64,000 nt of DNA, taken from positions 44,256,124 through 44,320,123 of the forward strand of contig OY743169.1 of NCBI GenBank assembly GCA_963555705.1. Direction: 5' to 3'. The position numbers were made by a program, and so were the translations under genes. The notes beneath the pieces were generated by a model. The model was given only the letters and a program-made list of their open reading frames with translations, searched no databases and was not told the origin of the DNA. Within the stretch, counting starts at the first letter, position 1. Each line of letters begins with the position of its first letter. Source of the DNA: Ligustrum vulgare (taxonomy: Eukaryota; Streptophyta; Magnoliopsida; Lamiales; Oleaceae). Below, one piece after another: positions 32,411-45,360 of the stretch.

Positions 32411-34457
32411 CCATCAGTTTTCAGAATAATAGAAATTTGATTTTTGATTCTTTCTTTGTTTTCTGGTTTTAAACAAGGTAAGAACATGACAATATTAAAA
32501 ATAGTGTTAAATGCTACTTCGTGCAAAATTACACGATATTGTGATTTGTTTTTGTCTTGTTAAAGTATTTTCTGGCATTATTACATTTTTATGTTATCCT
32601 GCTTGATATTACGCCTTACGGCGCTTGACTTGTTATACTTGATGTAGTGACCAAGAATTTTTCAATTATTGGATAATTATTTAAATTATCAAAGATGTGC
32701 CGCTATGATTTCACCTATTTTAAATTGAAGTTGAAACATGTTCGTCTAGCCAAAAATATAAGATCGAGTCCAATTCGATTTTAAACCAATTTCGAGTTTT
32801 TAAAATTATTTTTAATTCCAAAATTTATTTATTTTAATTCCCAAAATTATTTTAAATCAAATTTCAATTTATTTGTGATTATTATTCAAAATTATCTTTT
32901 TAATACAATTCTTATCTCATTAGAAACAATAATTTATTTAGTATCCTAATCGTGTCCAACTTTTACAACTCTGCTTCAACTACCACACTTCCCATTCCAA
33001 TCTCTATATACACACATATTTTTCCAGTCAAATTCACTCACCCACGACACAACAGCTGAATCCAGGTATAATTCTCACCAATTCCTGCCTTTCAATTCTT
33101 CCCATAGCCGACCGTGAATTTCACCATCACCAAGATCAATCCCACAGCCAAGACCAACCCCAACCATGCCTTCTTCCCCTGCCATCGGTGAAAATTCGAC
33201 CAACACTTCCCAACCAAGCGTTGCCATTGTCTTCCAACCTTCGACCAAAAAATCACCATATACAATTGGACCATCAAAGCCAATCTCCTGAACCCCCATC
33301 ACCGAACACCAACCGAGAACCCATGCCCTTGCTTCACTTCGAAGATCGAACACTCAATTCAAATCAAACACAGTCCTCTTTACGCTACAAAATCGAAACC
33401 ATGCAATAATCCAAGATCGACTGAACCTCCATACACCCAATCTGTCAAAACCGTGCAACCACCACATCAACAAAACTAATCCACCATAATTGCCCACTGC
33501 CCGTCGCGGCTGAGCACCATCACACCGCCACCAAGCTGCGGCTGGACAACCCAAGAAAAACCCAAAACCACCTACTGCTGGACTCCCCAAGGTCCCAATC
33601 AACACCCAAACATCCAAGAAAAACCAAGAATATATTATCTAAACCATTATCTCGACCATCGAATTGCTTTTACAGGAGATTCTTCGAAAAATCACAACTC
33701 CCAAAATAGCAAATTTCAGCCTCTATCTTCTTGAACAAACTGCCCAAAAAATCCACCCTTTCACACCTCAATATAAACCATGTCATCGCCACATGAAGGC
33801 GGCACCACCACCGGTTGAATGGTCGGCAACCGGCCGTCGTCGAAGTCATCGATCGCCGCTCCCTCCCCTCTCCTCTCTTCTCTGACTTTGTTGAAATAGA
33901 GAAAAAGAATTGATTTTGTTTATATTTTAAAGATTTGATCTTGTCCTTTAGTCCCTAAGTTTTAAAAAAAGTTTATTTTAGCCCCTGCAATGTTTTAGAA
34001 CATTTTCAGCCCCTTTGTTTTTAAACTCGTGATTTCAGTCCCCAAATTATTTTAAGTAGTGTTGAAATTTTAGTCCCTGAACTTTTAAAAAATAAATTAG
34101 TTAGCCCTTTTGGTTCCAAAAAATTCTTATTCAGTCCCAAAGCTTTTCAAATAAATTATTTTAGATTTTCAACTTAACTCTTAAGCTTTTAATTTTATTG
34201 TAAAGCTTTAAATACCAAAACCCTAATTTCAGATTTATTTTCTTTTAGCTAGACGAAGCGTTCAGAGATTTAGAAGAATAAAGTGATTATTCCCGCTCAA
34301 CCTCCAAACTTGTGAATTAAGGTAGACTCGCCTCGACTAATTAGTTTAAATTATAATTGTATATATTATGTGACTTTACGTGATTTATATGAATATATTG
34401 CATGAGATGAGACTGTGATGTTGTTATACTTGTCATAACATATATACTTTAATGCAT

Positions 34458-34497
34458 GAGACGAGACGAGGCGAGACGAGACGAGACGAGACGAGAC
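34458..34497. repeat. (GAGAC)n array in F 5' LTR
   Basis: About eight GAGAC/GAGGC units in a row. The F 3' LTR has only about four at 43850-43870, so the array has changed length since insertion. Confidence 0.85.
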
Positions 34498-34530
34498 AAA
34501 ACTATCTCTTATGAGATTAAATGTTGTTCT

Positions 34531-37342
34531 TGTAGCGACCCAGAATTTTTACGCAATTAATAATTATTTTAATATTTAGAAAATTGTGTCGCTACTATTT
34601 CACCCATTGTTTTGAAGTCAACGCCGCGACGGATTCGTCTAGCCAAGTCAAGAAATATCGAATTTGTTCGATTTTGAATTAAATGTCCGAATTTCTAAAA
34701 TTATATTATTTTAATTATTTATTTAAAGTATTATTTTCAAAATCAGTTTGAATTCCAAATTCAGTAAAAATATCCCAATGATCCTTATTAAATTATTTTA
34801 AGTCCATAATACGTAATTCAATTTTATATCAAAATTTATTTATTCTCAGATTTATTTTCAGTCCAAAATATATCAATTTTAAATACAATTCTTAATCAAA
34901 GATTCCTCCAATTCTGATGTATTCCACTATACTTTATTATAATTCCTAAATCAATACAATAATCCCAGCATCTAACCTATTGAAGCACCATCATTACCAT
35001 TCAACCACTCGAGACCACAAACCCGCTGCCAAGATTCCCTCACTTCACCTTTACAGCTCCATTCTCATCTCAGCCATTCATTCCAGCAAATGTTTTCTTT
35101 CTCCATGTTCAACCATAATCACCACACCTCCATCACTATATCATCACCTGCAAAACCTTCATCACACAACTTGAATGATAGCCTGCAACCAATATTTCCA
35201 GCACACAACCAGCAGCAACCACAAGCCAACCATCTCAGCCATTATCATTAATTTTGATATCCTGCAATCACATTTCCAATTCAATCCTCTGCAATTCACA
35301 GCCGTTCAATACACAAATTTCACCAAAATCAAGTCTGCAGCAATTGCCTTAAGTCCATAACCATCATCCTCAATTCACCAAACAATGCCACTGCAGTCCT
35401 CATCTGTACCACAACCCTCCTCCATCATCGATCAAACCATCACCAAACTGCATTATGCTGCCTCAACTGCAATACCGGAATTAAGAACCGGATCACACTG
35501 CACCATTTTCACTATCACCAAATCAAACCAAAACCCAAGAAATAGAATACCCAAAATACCTACCTACCTCGATCGCCAGATTATCGCCGGAAAACCTCAA
35601 TCTTCAGCCTCAGTCTACCTCGATTTCTCTTCAATTTTTGCACATAACTTAGCCCTAAAATCTTCATACAACCACACCGCAGCTCACCCCGCCTTGCGAC
35701 GGCGCTTCGACGGCGAAACCGCCGGCTGAAGGGTCGGTTTCGCAGGAAGGAACCGCCGTTCACCGTTCGTCTCCTCTCCCCTGGTTCTCTCCTCGTTTAA
35801 GCTGAACGAGTTGTGATAGAGAGAGAAGATAAAAATCTGATTTATTTAATAACTTTCAAAATTTGCGCGTCAGTCCCTGAAGTTTTAAAGTTATTTCAAA
35901 TCAGTCCCCAAGTTTTAAAAAGGTTTTATTTCAGTCCTTTCAGCTTTTAAACTTATCAATTTCAGCCCTTAAGTTTTAAATGAGTTTTAATCAGCCCCTG
36001 TTGTTTTAAAATATATTATTTCAATCCTATTGTTTTGAGTTTCCGACTCAAATTTCAAAGTATTCATTTTAATCCCTCAACTTTCAAAATATCTATTTTA
36101 GTCCTTGAAATTTCAAAGTATTCATTTTAATCTCTCAACTTTCAAAATATCTATTTTAGTCCCTGAACTTTCAAAAGTATTCATTTTAGTCCCTCAACTT
36201 TCAAAACATCAATTTCACTCCTCAAATTATAATTTATCATTTTGAACTATATATTCGATAGACTAAAGTGACTTATTGGTTAAGACGAAGCGTACGGAGA
36301 ATTTAAAGAAATTGAAGTCATTCCCGCTCAACTTTGCACTCGTCAAGTTTAAGGTAGACTCGCCCCTATTAATTGATTTAAATTATGATTTCATGTGAAT
36401 GTCATGTGACCTATGAAGGTCATTTTTATGAAAAGAAATAAGAATGTATTTCTTCGGAAATAATGGTTGAATGTTATGTGACTTGTGAAAAGTCATTTTT
36501 ATGAAAATGAGCCTATATTCCCTCGTCAGGAATAATGATGATATGATTATGATATGAGTATGCGGGCAAGATTGGGAAAAGGCCTCGTTGAGGGAGCCCA
36601 ATCCGCTACAGTGTATGCGGGCAAGATTGGGAAAAGGCCCCATTGAGGGAGCCCAATCCGCTACAAGAAATGATGATGTTATGCATAACATACGTGCCTC
36701 ATGAGCACGAGAGACGAGACTACCCACACCCGATTTTCAAAGAACCTATGATTTTCAAACTATGTCTTTTTAAAGAGTATATGATTTTTCAAAAGAAGCC
36801 CTACCAATAACCGTTTTTCAAAGAGCCTATGAGTTTCAAAATATGTTTCGTGCTGTAATGCACAATATGAGATCTGCCAAGAGCCGTTTTCAAAGAGCCG
36901 GAAATTATGTGTTCAATTATCTTGTAGATTAATTAATTGGCGATGAGTCTACTGAGTATTTCCCCCATGAAATGCTCACCCTACTTTTTAACAGTTTTGC
37001 AGATTTCGGAGACGGTGGCGAGCAATGAATGATGGTGGCAATAATCGTTAAACGGTTGAAAGTTTGATGTTAATGATTTCCGTATTTTCCAAACATCGAG
37101 TAATTTAGAGAAGTTCATTTATTTGAGAAATTATGACATTGTCAACTTCTTTACAATATTAATGATTCGATTTACTATTTCAAATGGTTTCATAAATGTT
37201 TTCAATTTTATCGACCATTTCAGTTTATTTAATGTTGCAAAAAAAATGAATTTCAATTATTTCTTCCGCAAAAATATTATTCGAAAAATTTAGATTAGAA
37301 AATAACGTGGTGAACCGGGTATACGGAACTCGGGGCGCTACA
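34531..37342 (+). mobile_element. Solo LTR S2 (Ty3/gypsy)
   Basis: 2,812 bp, TGTAGCGACC..CGGGGCGCTACA, flanked by a perfect 5-bp duplication GTTCT (34526-34530, 37343-37347). The interrupted F sequence resumes in register with F's 3' LTR (TTATGCATAACTTACGTG). It includes a 55-bp tandem duplication (36558-36667) and a long 'tttagtccc' minisatellite (about 35870-36230). No internal region, so it arose by LTR-LTR recombination. Confidence 0.92.
36558..36667. repeat. 55-bp tandem duplication in S2
   Basis: Two copies of a unit with GTATGCGGGCAAGATTGGG and GAGGGAGCCCAATCCGCTAC, differing by only a few bases. Confidence 0.9.
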
Positions 37343-37866
37343 GTTCTTATGCATAACTTACGTGTTTTAAAGCATGAGACGAGATTACCCACACCTTATA
37401 TTTTTAAAGAGCCTATGATTTTTTTTAAAAAAGCCTGTGATTATGATGACGATGTCACCGTATAAATTGCATAATTATGTTTCAATTATTCTGTAAATTA
37501 ATTATTGGTAATGAGTCTACTGAGTATTTCTATGAAATGCTCATTCTTTTAGAACAATATTTGCAGATTTCGGAGATGGGGGCACGTGATGGACATGGCT
37601 GCAATAATAATTAAATAATAGAAAGTTTACTTTATTCATGTTTAATTTTAGAATGCAAGCAAATTTTATATTTTTGTTAAATGATTTCTTTTGAATTGTT
37701 ATTTCAAGAAATTCCAAATTATTAAATTTTATTTACCATTTGGTTTTTATTGAAGTGTTTCCAAGTATAAATTTTTTTTATTATTCTTCCTCTTAAATCG
37801 TTAATTTAAAAGTTAAGATGAGACGATAACATGACGAACCGAGTATTTAGAACTCGGGGCGTCACA

Positions 37867-40800
37867 GCGTGGTATCAGAGCCAGTCTGCGTTTCTGTAGA
37901 CTGGCAAATTTTAAAAAAGAAATTTTTAAGAAAAAATTTAACATTGTTTAATTATTATTAATGAAAGTTGCCACTGCCATCATTTTGATCCGCCAACTCC
38001 GAAGAAAGAGAAGAAATTGTATTCAAAATAGAAATAAAAGAGAAGAAAGAAGGACGAGTTTTTTAGCATAATGGGAATAATTAAAAGTAGTATGATTTAA
38101 AGAATGATTTCATTATATTTTTCGTTCTCGAATTTAGAAAAGATGTTAAAAAACCGTAACTGGACTTTACATAAATATTTTAGACATGACACCTTTTACA
38201 AGGAGACAACAAAGAATATTAGATCGAGTGTTCTCAAGATACTTATCGTTCAAAAGGGGATACTACAAAGAAATATAAGAACACGTGCTTTACTACTGCA
38301 TCGAGGGAGATAATGCAATAGCTAGTGGCTTAAGGACAACTATCAACTTTCCCAGATGACGAGCAAAACTTAGCAAATGAGTTTTATGCCAACTTAAAGA
38401 GATGTTTGGGAGAAAATGTAAGTTTACAGACGGTCTGCGATGAATTCGTGATGCGATGTGGCCGCTATTGAGCCTCTGCACCAGTACTCTTGCTAGAAGT
38501 AGTCATAGTATCTAATGACGAAGAGGAGCTATAGAACCATGAGCCATTAATAGTATTTGACTTGAGTCAGGCATCCATGATTATACCCCGGCTCACTTGG
38601 TGTCGCCCATGATTCACCAGACTACACCCTGGCACGCCAAGATTTACTCTTTTTCCACAGCCGACTATATCACCATCAACCCGAAATGGTTGGCTTGAGG
38701 AGTTGAGTGGAAAAGTGACAGTTAGTTTCAGTATTATTCATTTCCAATATTTCATTCCAGTTATGTCGTTTTGATTTAAGATGTTTTCTATTCGTGGCAT
38801 CTTCGTTTAAAGGACTTTTGAGTTATTAATAAGGATATTCACATTCTTTTATATCTGAGGTATTCCTAGCTATACTGAATTTTTATAAAGAGGAAACTGG
38901 TAGTACACTCAAAGTTTGTTTTCCATCAGGAGGAACTATCGATACTGATAAAATAGTCAAAGCAGTACAAGTAGATTTTGATGGTCAAATATTGGAAGCA
39001 GATTTGAATATTATTCAAGTAAAAGACTTCGATATTATTCTGGTGAAGAAGTATTCAGGTTTTATGGGTCGAATATTAAGGCACTCCCTTGCCTTTTCTC
39101 GGCTTTACATGCAGAGAAGCTACTAGCCAAGGACAATTTTCAGGGCTATTTGGTTAGTCTTCAAGACAAACCACATGAGGAGATTACTTTAGATTCAGTG
39201 CCAGTAGTATGTGAACACTGTGATGCTTTTCCAGATGATCTCTACCAGATACCCTGCCTGATAGAAAAGTGGAATTTACCATATATTTGGTATCAGAAGC
39301 TGCCCCTGTTTCAAAAGCTCCATACAGCATGGCACCGAAAGAGTTGTAGGAATTGAAAGTTCAATTGGAGGAATTGCTAGAGAATGATTTTATTAGGCCA
39401 AGTGTATCTCCATAGGGAGCACCTATTTTATTTGTAAAGAAAAAGTGTAAAGAAAAAGGATGGAAGCATGAGGATGTGTATCGACAATAGAGAACTTAAC
39501 AAGTTGACAGTAAAGAATAAGTACCCCATTCCCAGGATCGAAGACTTATTTGATTAGTTGAAAGGTACAGCTATTTTCTCAAAAATTGACTTGAGATCTG
39601 GTTATCATCAGCTAAAAATTAAGCTAGCTGACGTACGAAAGACAACGTTCAAGACACGATATGGGCATTATGAGTTTCAAAGTAATGCCATTTAATCTCA
39701 CGAACGCACCTACAGTATTTATGAACTTGATGAACCAAGTTTTCCATCAGTATCTTGATAAATTCATTATTGTTTTTATCGATGAAATACTGATCTACTC
39801 TAAGGATTCTGAGCAGCATGAAGGACATCTGAGAATTGTGTTAAAATATTCAGGGCAGAAAAGTTGTATGCCAAATTCAAAAAATGTGAATTTTAACTTA
39901 AGAGAGTTGACTTCTTAGGTCACGTTGTTACAACTAAGGGCATTGAGGTTGATCCTTCTAAGGTTGAGACTATAGGGAATTGACCAACACCTGTAAATGT
40001 TGGAGATGTGATAAGTTTTCTTGGATTAATTGGATATTATCGACGATTCATAGAGGGTTTCTCCAAAATAGCAGGTCCTATGACACAGTTGACTAGGAAA
40101 GGAGTTAAGTTTCAGTGGACATAACAATGTGAACATAGCTTCTAGGAACTAAAGAACAGACTTGTGCTAACAATACCAAATCGGTCTGATGGTTTCGTTA
40201 TTTACACTGACGAATCCAAACATGGATTAGGTTGTTTATTGATGCAGAATGGGAAAGTGATAGCATATGCTTCAAGATAGCTGAAGCCCTATGAAAAGAA
40301 TTACCCGATGCATGATTTAGATTACAGTTGTGGTGCACACTCTAAAATATTTGGAGACACTATTTGTATGGGAGTAAATGCGAGATTTACACGGACCACA
40401 TGAGTCTCAAGTATTTCTTCACACAGAAGGAACTGAATATTAGACAACGTCGATGGTTAGAGTTGGAAAAAGATTATGACTGCACTATTCTTTACCATCC
40501 GAGTATAGCAAATAAGGTTGCAAATGCTTTAAGAAGGAAGAATCTTGGAAAATTATCATCTTTGGGAACAACATAAGATCAGTTGATTTGAGGTTTTTGA
40601 AATTTGAGAATCGAAGTACGAGATCCGTCAGTTCGAGGATCTAACAAATTAGAAAATCTAACCATTAAACCAGATTTGGGAGGTCGGATTGTAATAGCTT
40701 AGGAGGGTGATAAATTCTTAGACTAGATTAGATCCGAAATGGGAACCAACAGGAGAGTAGGTTTCGAGAATTGCCTCTGATAAAGCACTTATGTTCAGGG

Positions 40801-42150
40801 GGAGTCTTTTTGTGTCGAAGGATGAACAAATTACGAATGAGATTTTGACATAAGCTCATTCAGCACCATATGCAGGCCACCCAGGAGGGATAAAGATGTA
40901 TCGTGATTTGCGCAATACTTTTTAGTGGAGAAACATGAAGGGTTGTGTTACAAGGTTTGTCTCTCGATGCATGACATGTGATTAGGTTAAGACTGAACAT
41001 CAGAGACCATCTGGATTGTTGAATCCTTTGGATATACCAGCATGGAAATGGGAGAAAATTTTCATGGATTTTGTAACAGGGTTACTTAAATCAGCGAAAC
41101 GACATGACGCTATTTGGGTCATTGTAGACCGACTTACAAAGTCAGCTCATTTCCTACTAGTCAGGAATACTCTCAATGTGGATTAGTTAGCCCAATTGTA
41201 TGTCAGAGAGATTGTTCAAATTTATGGAGTACCAGTTTCCATTGTCTAATATAGAGATTCGAGGTTTACTTCGAGATTTTGGAAGAGTTTACACGTTGCA
41301 ATGGATACCAAATTAAATTTTAGTACTGCATACCATCACCAGACAGATGGACAGTTTGAACGCACTAGTCAGACACTGGAGGATATGTTTAGAGCTTATG
41401 TATTTTGACTTGAGTGGTAGTTGGGAGGCTCATCTACCATTCGTGGAGTTTTCCTACAATAATAGTTTTTAGGCTACTATTGGTATGACATTATATGAAG
41501 CACTATATGGACGACGATGTCGATCAACACTCTATTGGGATGAGGTTGGTGAGATGAAATTATTGGGTCCAGAATTAATTGAAAGAATAGTTTAGGCTAT
41601 TGAAAAGATCAGACTGCGAATTAGACCCCGCAGGATAGACATAAGAGTTATGCAGACCAGAGGAGAAAAAAACTTAGAATTTCATATTGTAGAGAAAGTA
41701 TTTTTTAAAGTAGCTCCAATGAAATGCACTTTTTGTTTAGGGAAAAGAGGAAAGTTAAGACCATGTTCTATTGGACCGTTTGAGACATTAGAGCAAGTAG
41801 GGAACGTGACTTATCGTTTGGCTTTGTCACCAGAACTGGCAGTTGTTCACAATGTTTTCTATGTTTCTCTATTGAGAAAGTATGTTCATGATCTTAGTCA
41901 TGTAGTGAATTATCAGTCTATTACAGTCTAGAAAGATTTGTCGTACGAAGAGGCACGTGTGTGCATAATAGAGAGAAAATTCCATGTCTTAAGAAACAAA
42001 AAGATTCCTTTAGTCAAAGTCTAGTGTGGTAGACACAATAGTGATGAGACTATTTGGGAAAAGGAAGAAGAGATCCTTGCCAAGTACCCAGACATCATAG
42101 ATCAAATAAGTCTAAATTTCAAGGATGAAATTATTTTAAAGAGGTAAGGT
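37867..42150 (+). mobile_element. F internal region
   Basis: Begins with primer-binding site TGGTATCAGAGCC (37870-37882) and ends with a purine-rich tract (GATGAAATT..AAAGAGGTAAGGT) before the 3' LTR. The gag region (about 38000-38750) is short and unrecognisable, so most of gag appears deleted. The pol region follows. At 4.3 kb it is shorter than the 5-6 kb usual for this type. Confidence 0.8.
38889..42130 (+). pseudogene. Ty3/gypsy pol of element F (PR-RT-RH-IN)
   Basis: Domain order is protease tail (38889-39075), reverse transcriptase (about 39350-39935), RNase H (about 40195-40560) and integrase with C-terminal extension (about 40860-42130). RT shows [30 protein letters not shown] and FIDEILIYS; the second catalytic aspartate of the usual FIDD is glutamate (codon 39784-39786). 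RNase H shows TDESKHGLGCLLMQ and [13 protein letters not shown]. Integrase shows a zinc-finger [29 protein letters not shown] and the AYHHQTDGQFERT region. About 15 stops and some frameshifts break it. The PR-RT-RH-IN order and the SPELAVVHNVFYVSLLRKYV tail place it near plant chromoviruses. Confidence 0.85.
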
Positions 42151-44415
42151 TGTAGCGACCAAAAATTTTTCAATTATTAGATAATTATTTAAATTATTAA
42201 AGATATGTTGCTATGATTCACCTATTTTAAATTGAAATTGAAACGTGTTCGTCTAGCCATGTTGAATCTTTCGAGTCAAAGATATAAAATCGAGTCCAAT
42301 TCAATTTTAAACCAATTTCGAGTTTTTAAAAATTATTTAAATCCAAAAATTATTTTTAATTCCAAAATTTATTTATTTTAATTCCCAAAATTATTTTGAA
42401 ACAAATTTCAATTTATTTGTGATTATTATTCAAAATTATCTTTTTAATACAATTCTTATCTCGTTAGAAACCATAATTTATTTTGTATCCGAATCATGTC
42501 CAACTTTTCCTACTCTACTTCAACTACAAAACTTCCCATTCCAATTTATATATACACACATATTTTCCCATTCAAATTCACCCACAGCACAACAGCTGAA
42601 TTCAAGTATAATTCTCATCAAGCACTGCCATTGTCCTCCGTCCTTCGACTAACAAACCACCATATACAATCGGTCAATTAAAGCCAATCACCCGAACCTC
42701 CATCATTGAACACGAACCAAGAGCCCCTGCCCTTGCTTCACTTGAAGATCGAACACTCAATTCAAATCGAACACAATCCTCTATAAGCTCCAAAACTGAA
42801 ACCATGCAACAATCCAAGATCGACCGGACCTACATACACCCAATCTGTCAAAATCGTTCAACCACCACATCAACAAAATCAATCCATCATAATCTCCCAC
42901 TGCCCTTCTCGACCGAGCACTGTCACACCCCACCAAGCCGTGGCTGCAGAACCAAGAAAAACCCAAAACCACCTACTGCTGGGCTCCTCAAGGCCACAAT
43001 CAACACCCAAACACCTAAGAAAAACCAAGAATATATTATCTAAACCGTTACCTCGACCATCGAATCTCTTTTACTGGAGGTTTGTCGAAAAATCACAACT
43101 CCCAAAACAGCAAGTTTCAGCCTTTGTCTTCTTGCACAAATCACCCAAAAAAATCCACCCTTTCACGCACCCATATACACCCCGTCACCGCCACATGCAG
43201 GTGGCGCCACCGCCGGCTGAATGGTCTGCAACCGCCCATCGTCAAAGTCATCGATAGCCTCTCCCTCTCCTCTCTTCTCTGACTTCACTAAAATAGAGAG
43301 AGAATTGATTTTGTTTATATTTTAAAGATTTAATCTTGTCCTTTAGTCCCCAATTTTTAAAAAATGTTTATTTTAGCTCCTATAATGTTTTAGAACATTT
43401 TCAGCCCCATTGTTTTGAACTCGTGATTTTAGTCTCCAAATTATTTTTGGCAGTGTTAAAATTTTAGTCCCTAAACTTTTAAATAATAAATTAGTCAGCC
43501 CCTTTCATTTCAAAAAATTCTGATTTAGTCCCAAAGCTTTTCAAATCAATTATGTTAGATTTTCTACTTAACTCTCAAGCTTTTAATTTTGTTTTGAAGC
43601 TTTAAATACCAAAACCCTAATTTAAGATTTATTTTCTTTTGGCTAGATGAAACATTCGAAGTTTTAGAAGAATAAAGTGATTATTCCCGCTCAACTTCCA
43701 AACTTGTGAAATACAGCAGACTCGCCTCTACTAATTAGTTTAAATTATAATTGCATATATTATGTGACTTTACGTTATTTATATACATTTATTGCATTAG
43801 ACGAGACTGTGATGTTGTTATGCTTTCATAACTTATATACTTTAATACATGAGACGAGACGAGACGAGACTATCTCTTATGAAATTATATAATATTGTTA
43901 TGCATAACTTACGTGCTTTAATGCATGTGACGAGACTACCCACACCCTATATTTTTAAAGAGGCTGTGATTTTTTTTTTTAAAGCTTATGATGATGATGT
44001 CATTGTATAAATTGCATAATTATGTGTTCAATTATTCTGGAAATTAATTATTGGCGATGAGCTTACTGAATATTTCTATGAAATGATCATTCCTTTTTAA
44101 AATATATTTACAGATTTCGGAGATGGAGGCACGTGATGGACGTGGTGGCAATAATACTTGAATAATAGAAAGTTTATTTTATTCATGTTTAATTTTAGAA
44201 TGCTAGCAAATTTTATATCTTTGTTAAATGATTTCTTTTGAATTGTTATTTCACGAAATTCCAAGTTATTAAATTTTATTTGCCATTTGGTTTTTATTGA
44301 AGGGTTGCCAAGTATGATTTTATTTTTATTTTTTATTCTTCCACTTAAATCGTTAATTTAAAAGTTAAGATGAGACGGTCGTCACGAACCGAGTATTTAG
44401 AACTCGAGCGTCACG
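42151..44415 (+). mobile_element. F 3' LTR
   Basis: Starts TGTAGCGACCAAAAATTTTT right after the polypurine tract, ends at a mutated GAGCGTCACG, then CTTGA (44416-44420), matching the left duplication. 2,265 bp against about 2.4 kb for the 5' LTR. The two share the whole layout, with scattered substitutions and the GAGAC length difference. Confidence 0.9.
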
Positions 44416-45039
44416 CTTGAATTAACGGGAAATTCTTTCCCGATAAAGAATACATGATTCTTATATCAGGATTTCAAATCCTACTTGAATTCTTGCGTGC
44501 ACGGGATAACATATGTCTTGCAATACGGGCCCTCTTGAAACTCATTTTTTAAAAAGATAAGTATGTTATTTGCTGAATACTTTTGTATTCGTTGTTTTCA
44601 TGTTTTAGAAATTTGCAGATACTTGACTGTTATGTAACTAGTTTTGAAATACGGGGTTTAATTTTGGATGATTGTAAAAGCCTCGTATTCGATTTTAGAA
44701 TAGAATAGATATGTAAAATACGCATGTTTTATAAAAGTTAATATTTTCATGTATACTTGTGTAGAGTTTTATTTAACTAACTTTCAAACCCCAATGGTAA
44801 CTAATCAACTGTCATGTATTTTATTCAATTTTATGCTCTTCAATTCAGGCTTAGTGAATGATTTTATTGCGAATTTTATTTAATTCATTATAATACGCAT
44901 GTGATTTTTACTAGTTTCAAGCTATCTAAATTACTTACCATTTTTATATTTCTTATTTCAATCTTGGATATATTAGATTATAATAAAGAGAAGATTAAAT
45001 CAAAAGTTTAAAGTTATATGAATAGCTGTGTGACTCAAC

Positions 45040-45065
45040 AAGTATCGATACATGTATCGATAATT
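45040..45065. repeat. Fused TATCGATA double palindrome
   Basis: TATCGATACATGTATCGATA (45043-45062) is a perfect 20-bp palindrome made of two TATCGATA cores, about 85 bp before the primer-binding site of D. Confidence 0.85.
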
Positions 45066-45148
45066 GCAACAAAATAAAACCAAATTTTTATATTAAAAGC
45101 AACATACTGATATTAAAAATGGAAAAAAAAATTGTGTGTCATAAGTGT

Positions 45149-45160
45149 TGGTATCAGAGC
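45149..45160 (+). other. Primer-binding site of element D
   Basis: TTGGTATCAGAGC just after the D LTR end, tRNA-Met type. It fixes D in plus orientation, in agreement with the gag at 47204. Confidence 0.75.
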
Positions 45161-45360
45161 TTCGGTTTGCAGGTTTTATAGACATTGTGATATACATATA
45201 TGTCAACATCCTTTTTCCAACCTAGAAAGGTGTGCCTATTTTAAATTATGTTTCTATATTACATTAATGATTAAATCATGCATTCAATTAAATAAAAACT
45301 TGCATATTTCATAGCTAGATATCAAACTTGAATTTCATAGTTTTACATTTTCAAAATATC

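Larger units (their letters stand above)
32643..37866 (+). mobile_element. F 5' LTR (Ty3/gypsy), with nested S2
   Basis: It begins TGTAGTGACCAAGAATTTTT and ends GGGGCGTCACA, flanked on the left by CTTGA (32638-32642). Minus the nested solo LTR S2 and its duplication it is about 2.4 kb. It contains the C-rich core (33040-33880), the 'tttagtccc' minisatellite, the conserved GCTAGACGAAGCG block (about 34250) and a GAGAC array (34458-34497). Confidence 0.85.
31814..45142 (+). mobile_element. LTR of element D, split by element F
   Basis: It starts TGTAACAATCC at 31814, runs to 32642, is interrupted by F (32643-44415), and resumes at 44421 to about 45142, a few bases before a primer-binding site. 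Without F and its duplication it is about 1.55 kb. Both halves carry TATCGATA palindromes (31872, 32363, 32396, 45042). A TATAAATAGG box is at 32101. F's CTTGA duplication ties the two halves together. Confidence 0.6.
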
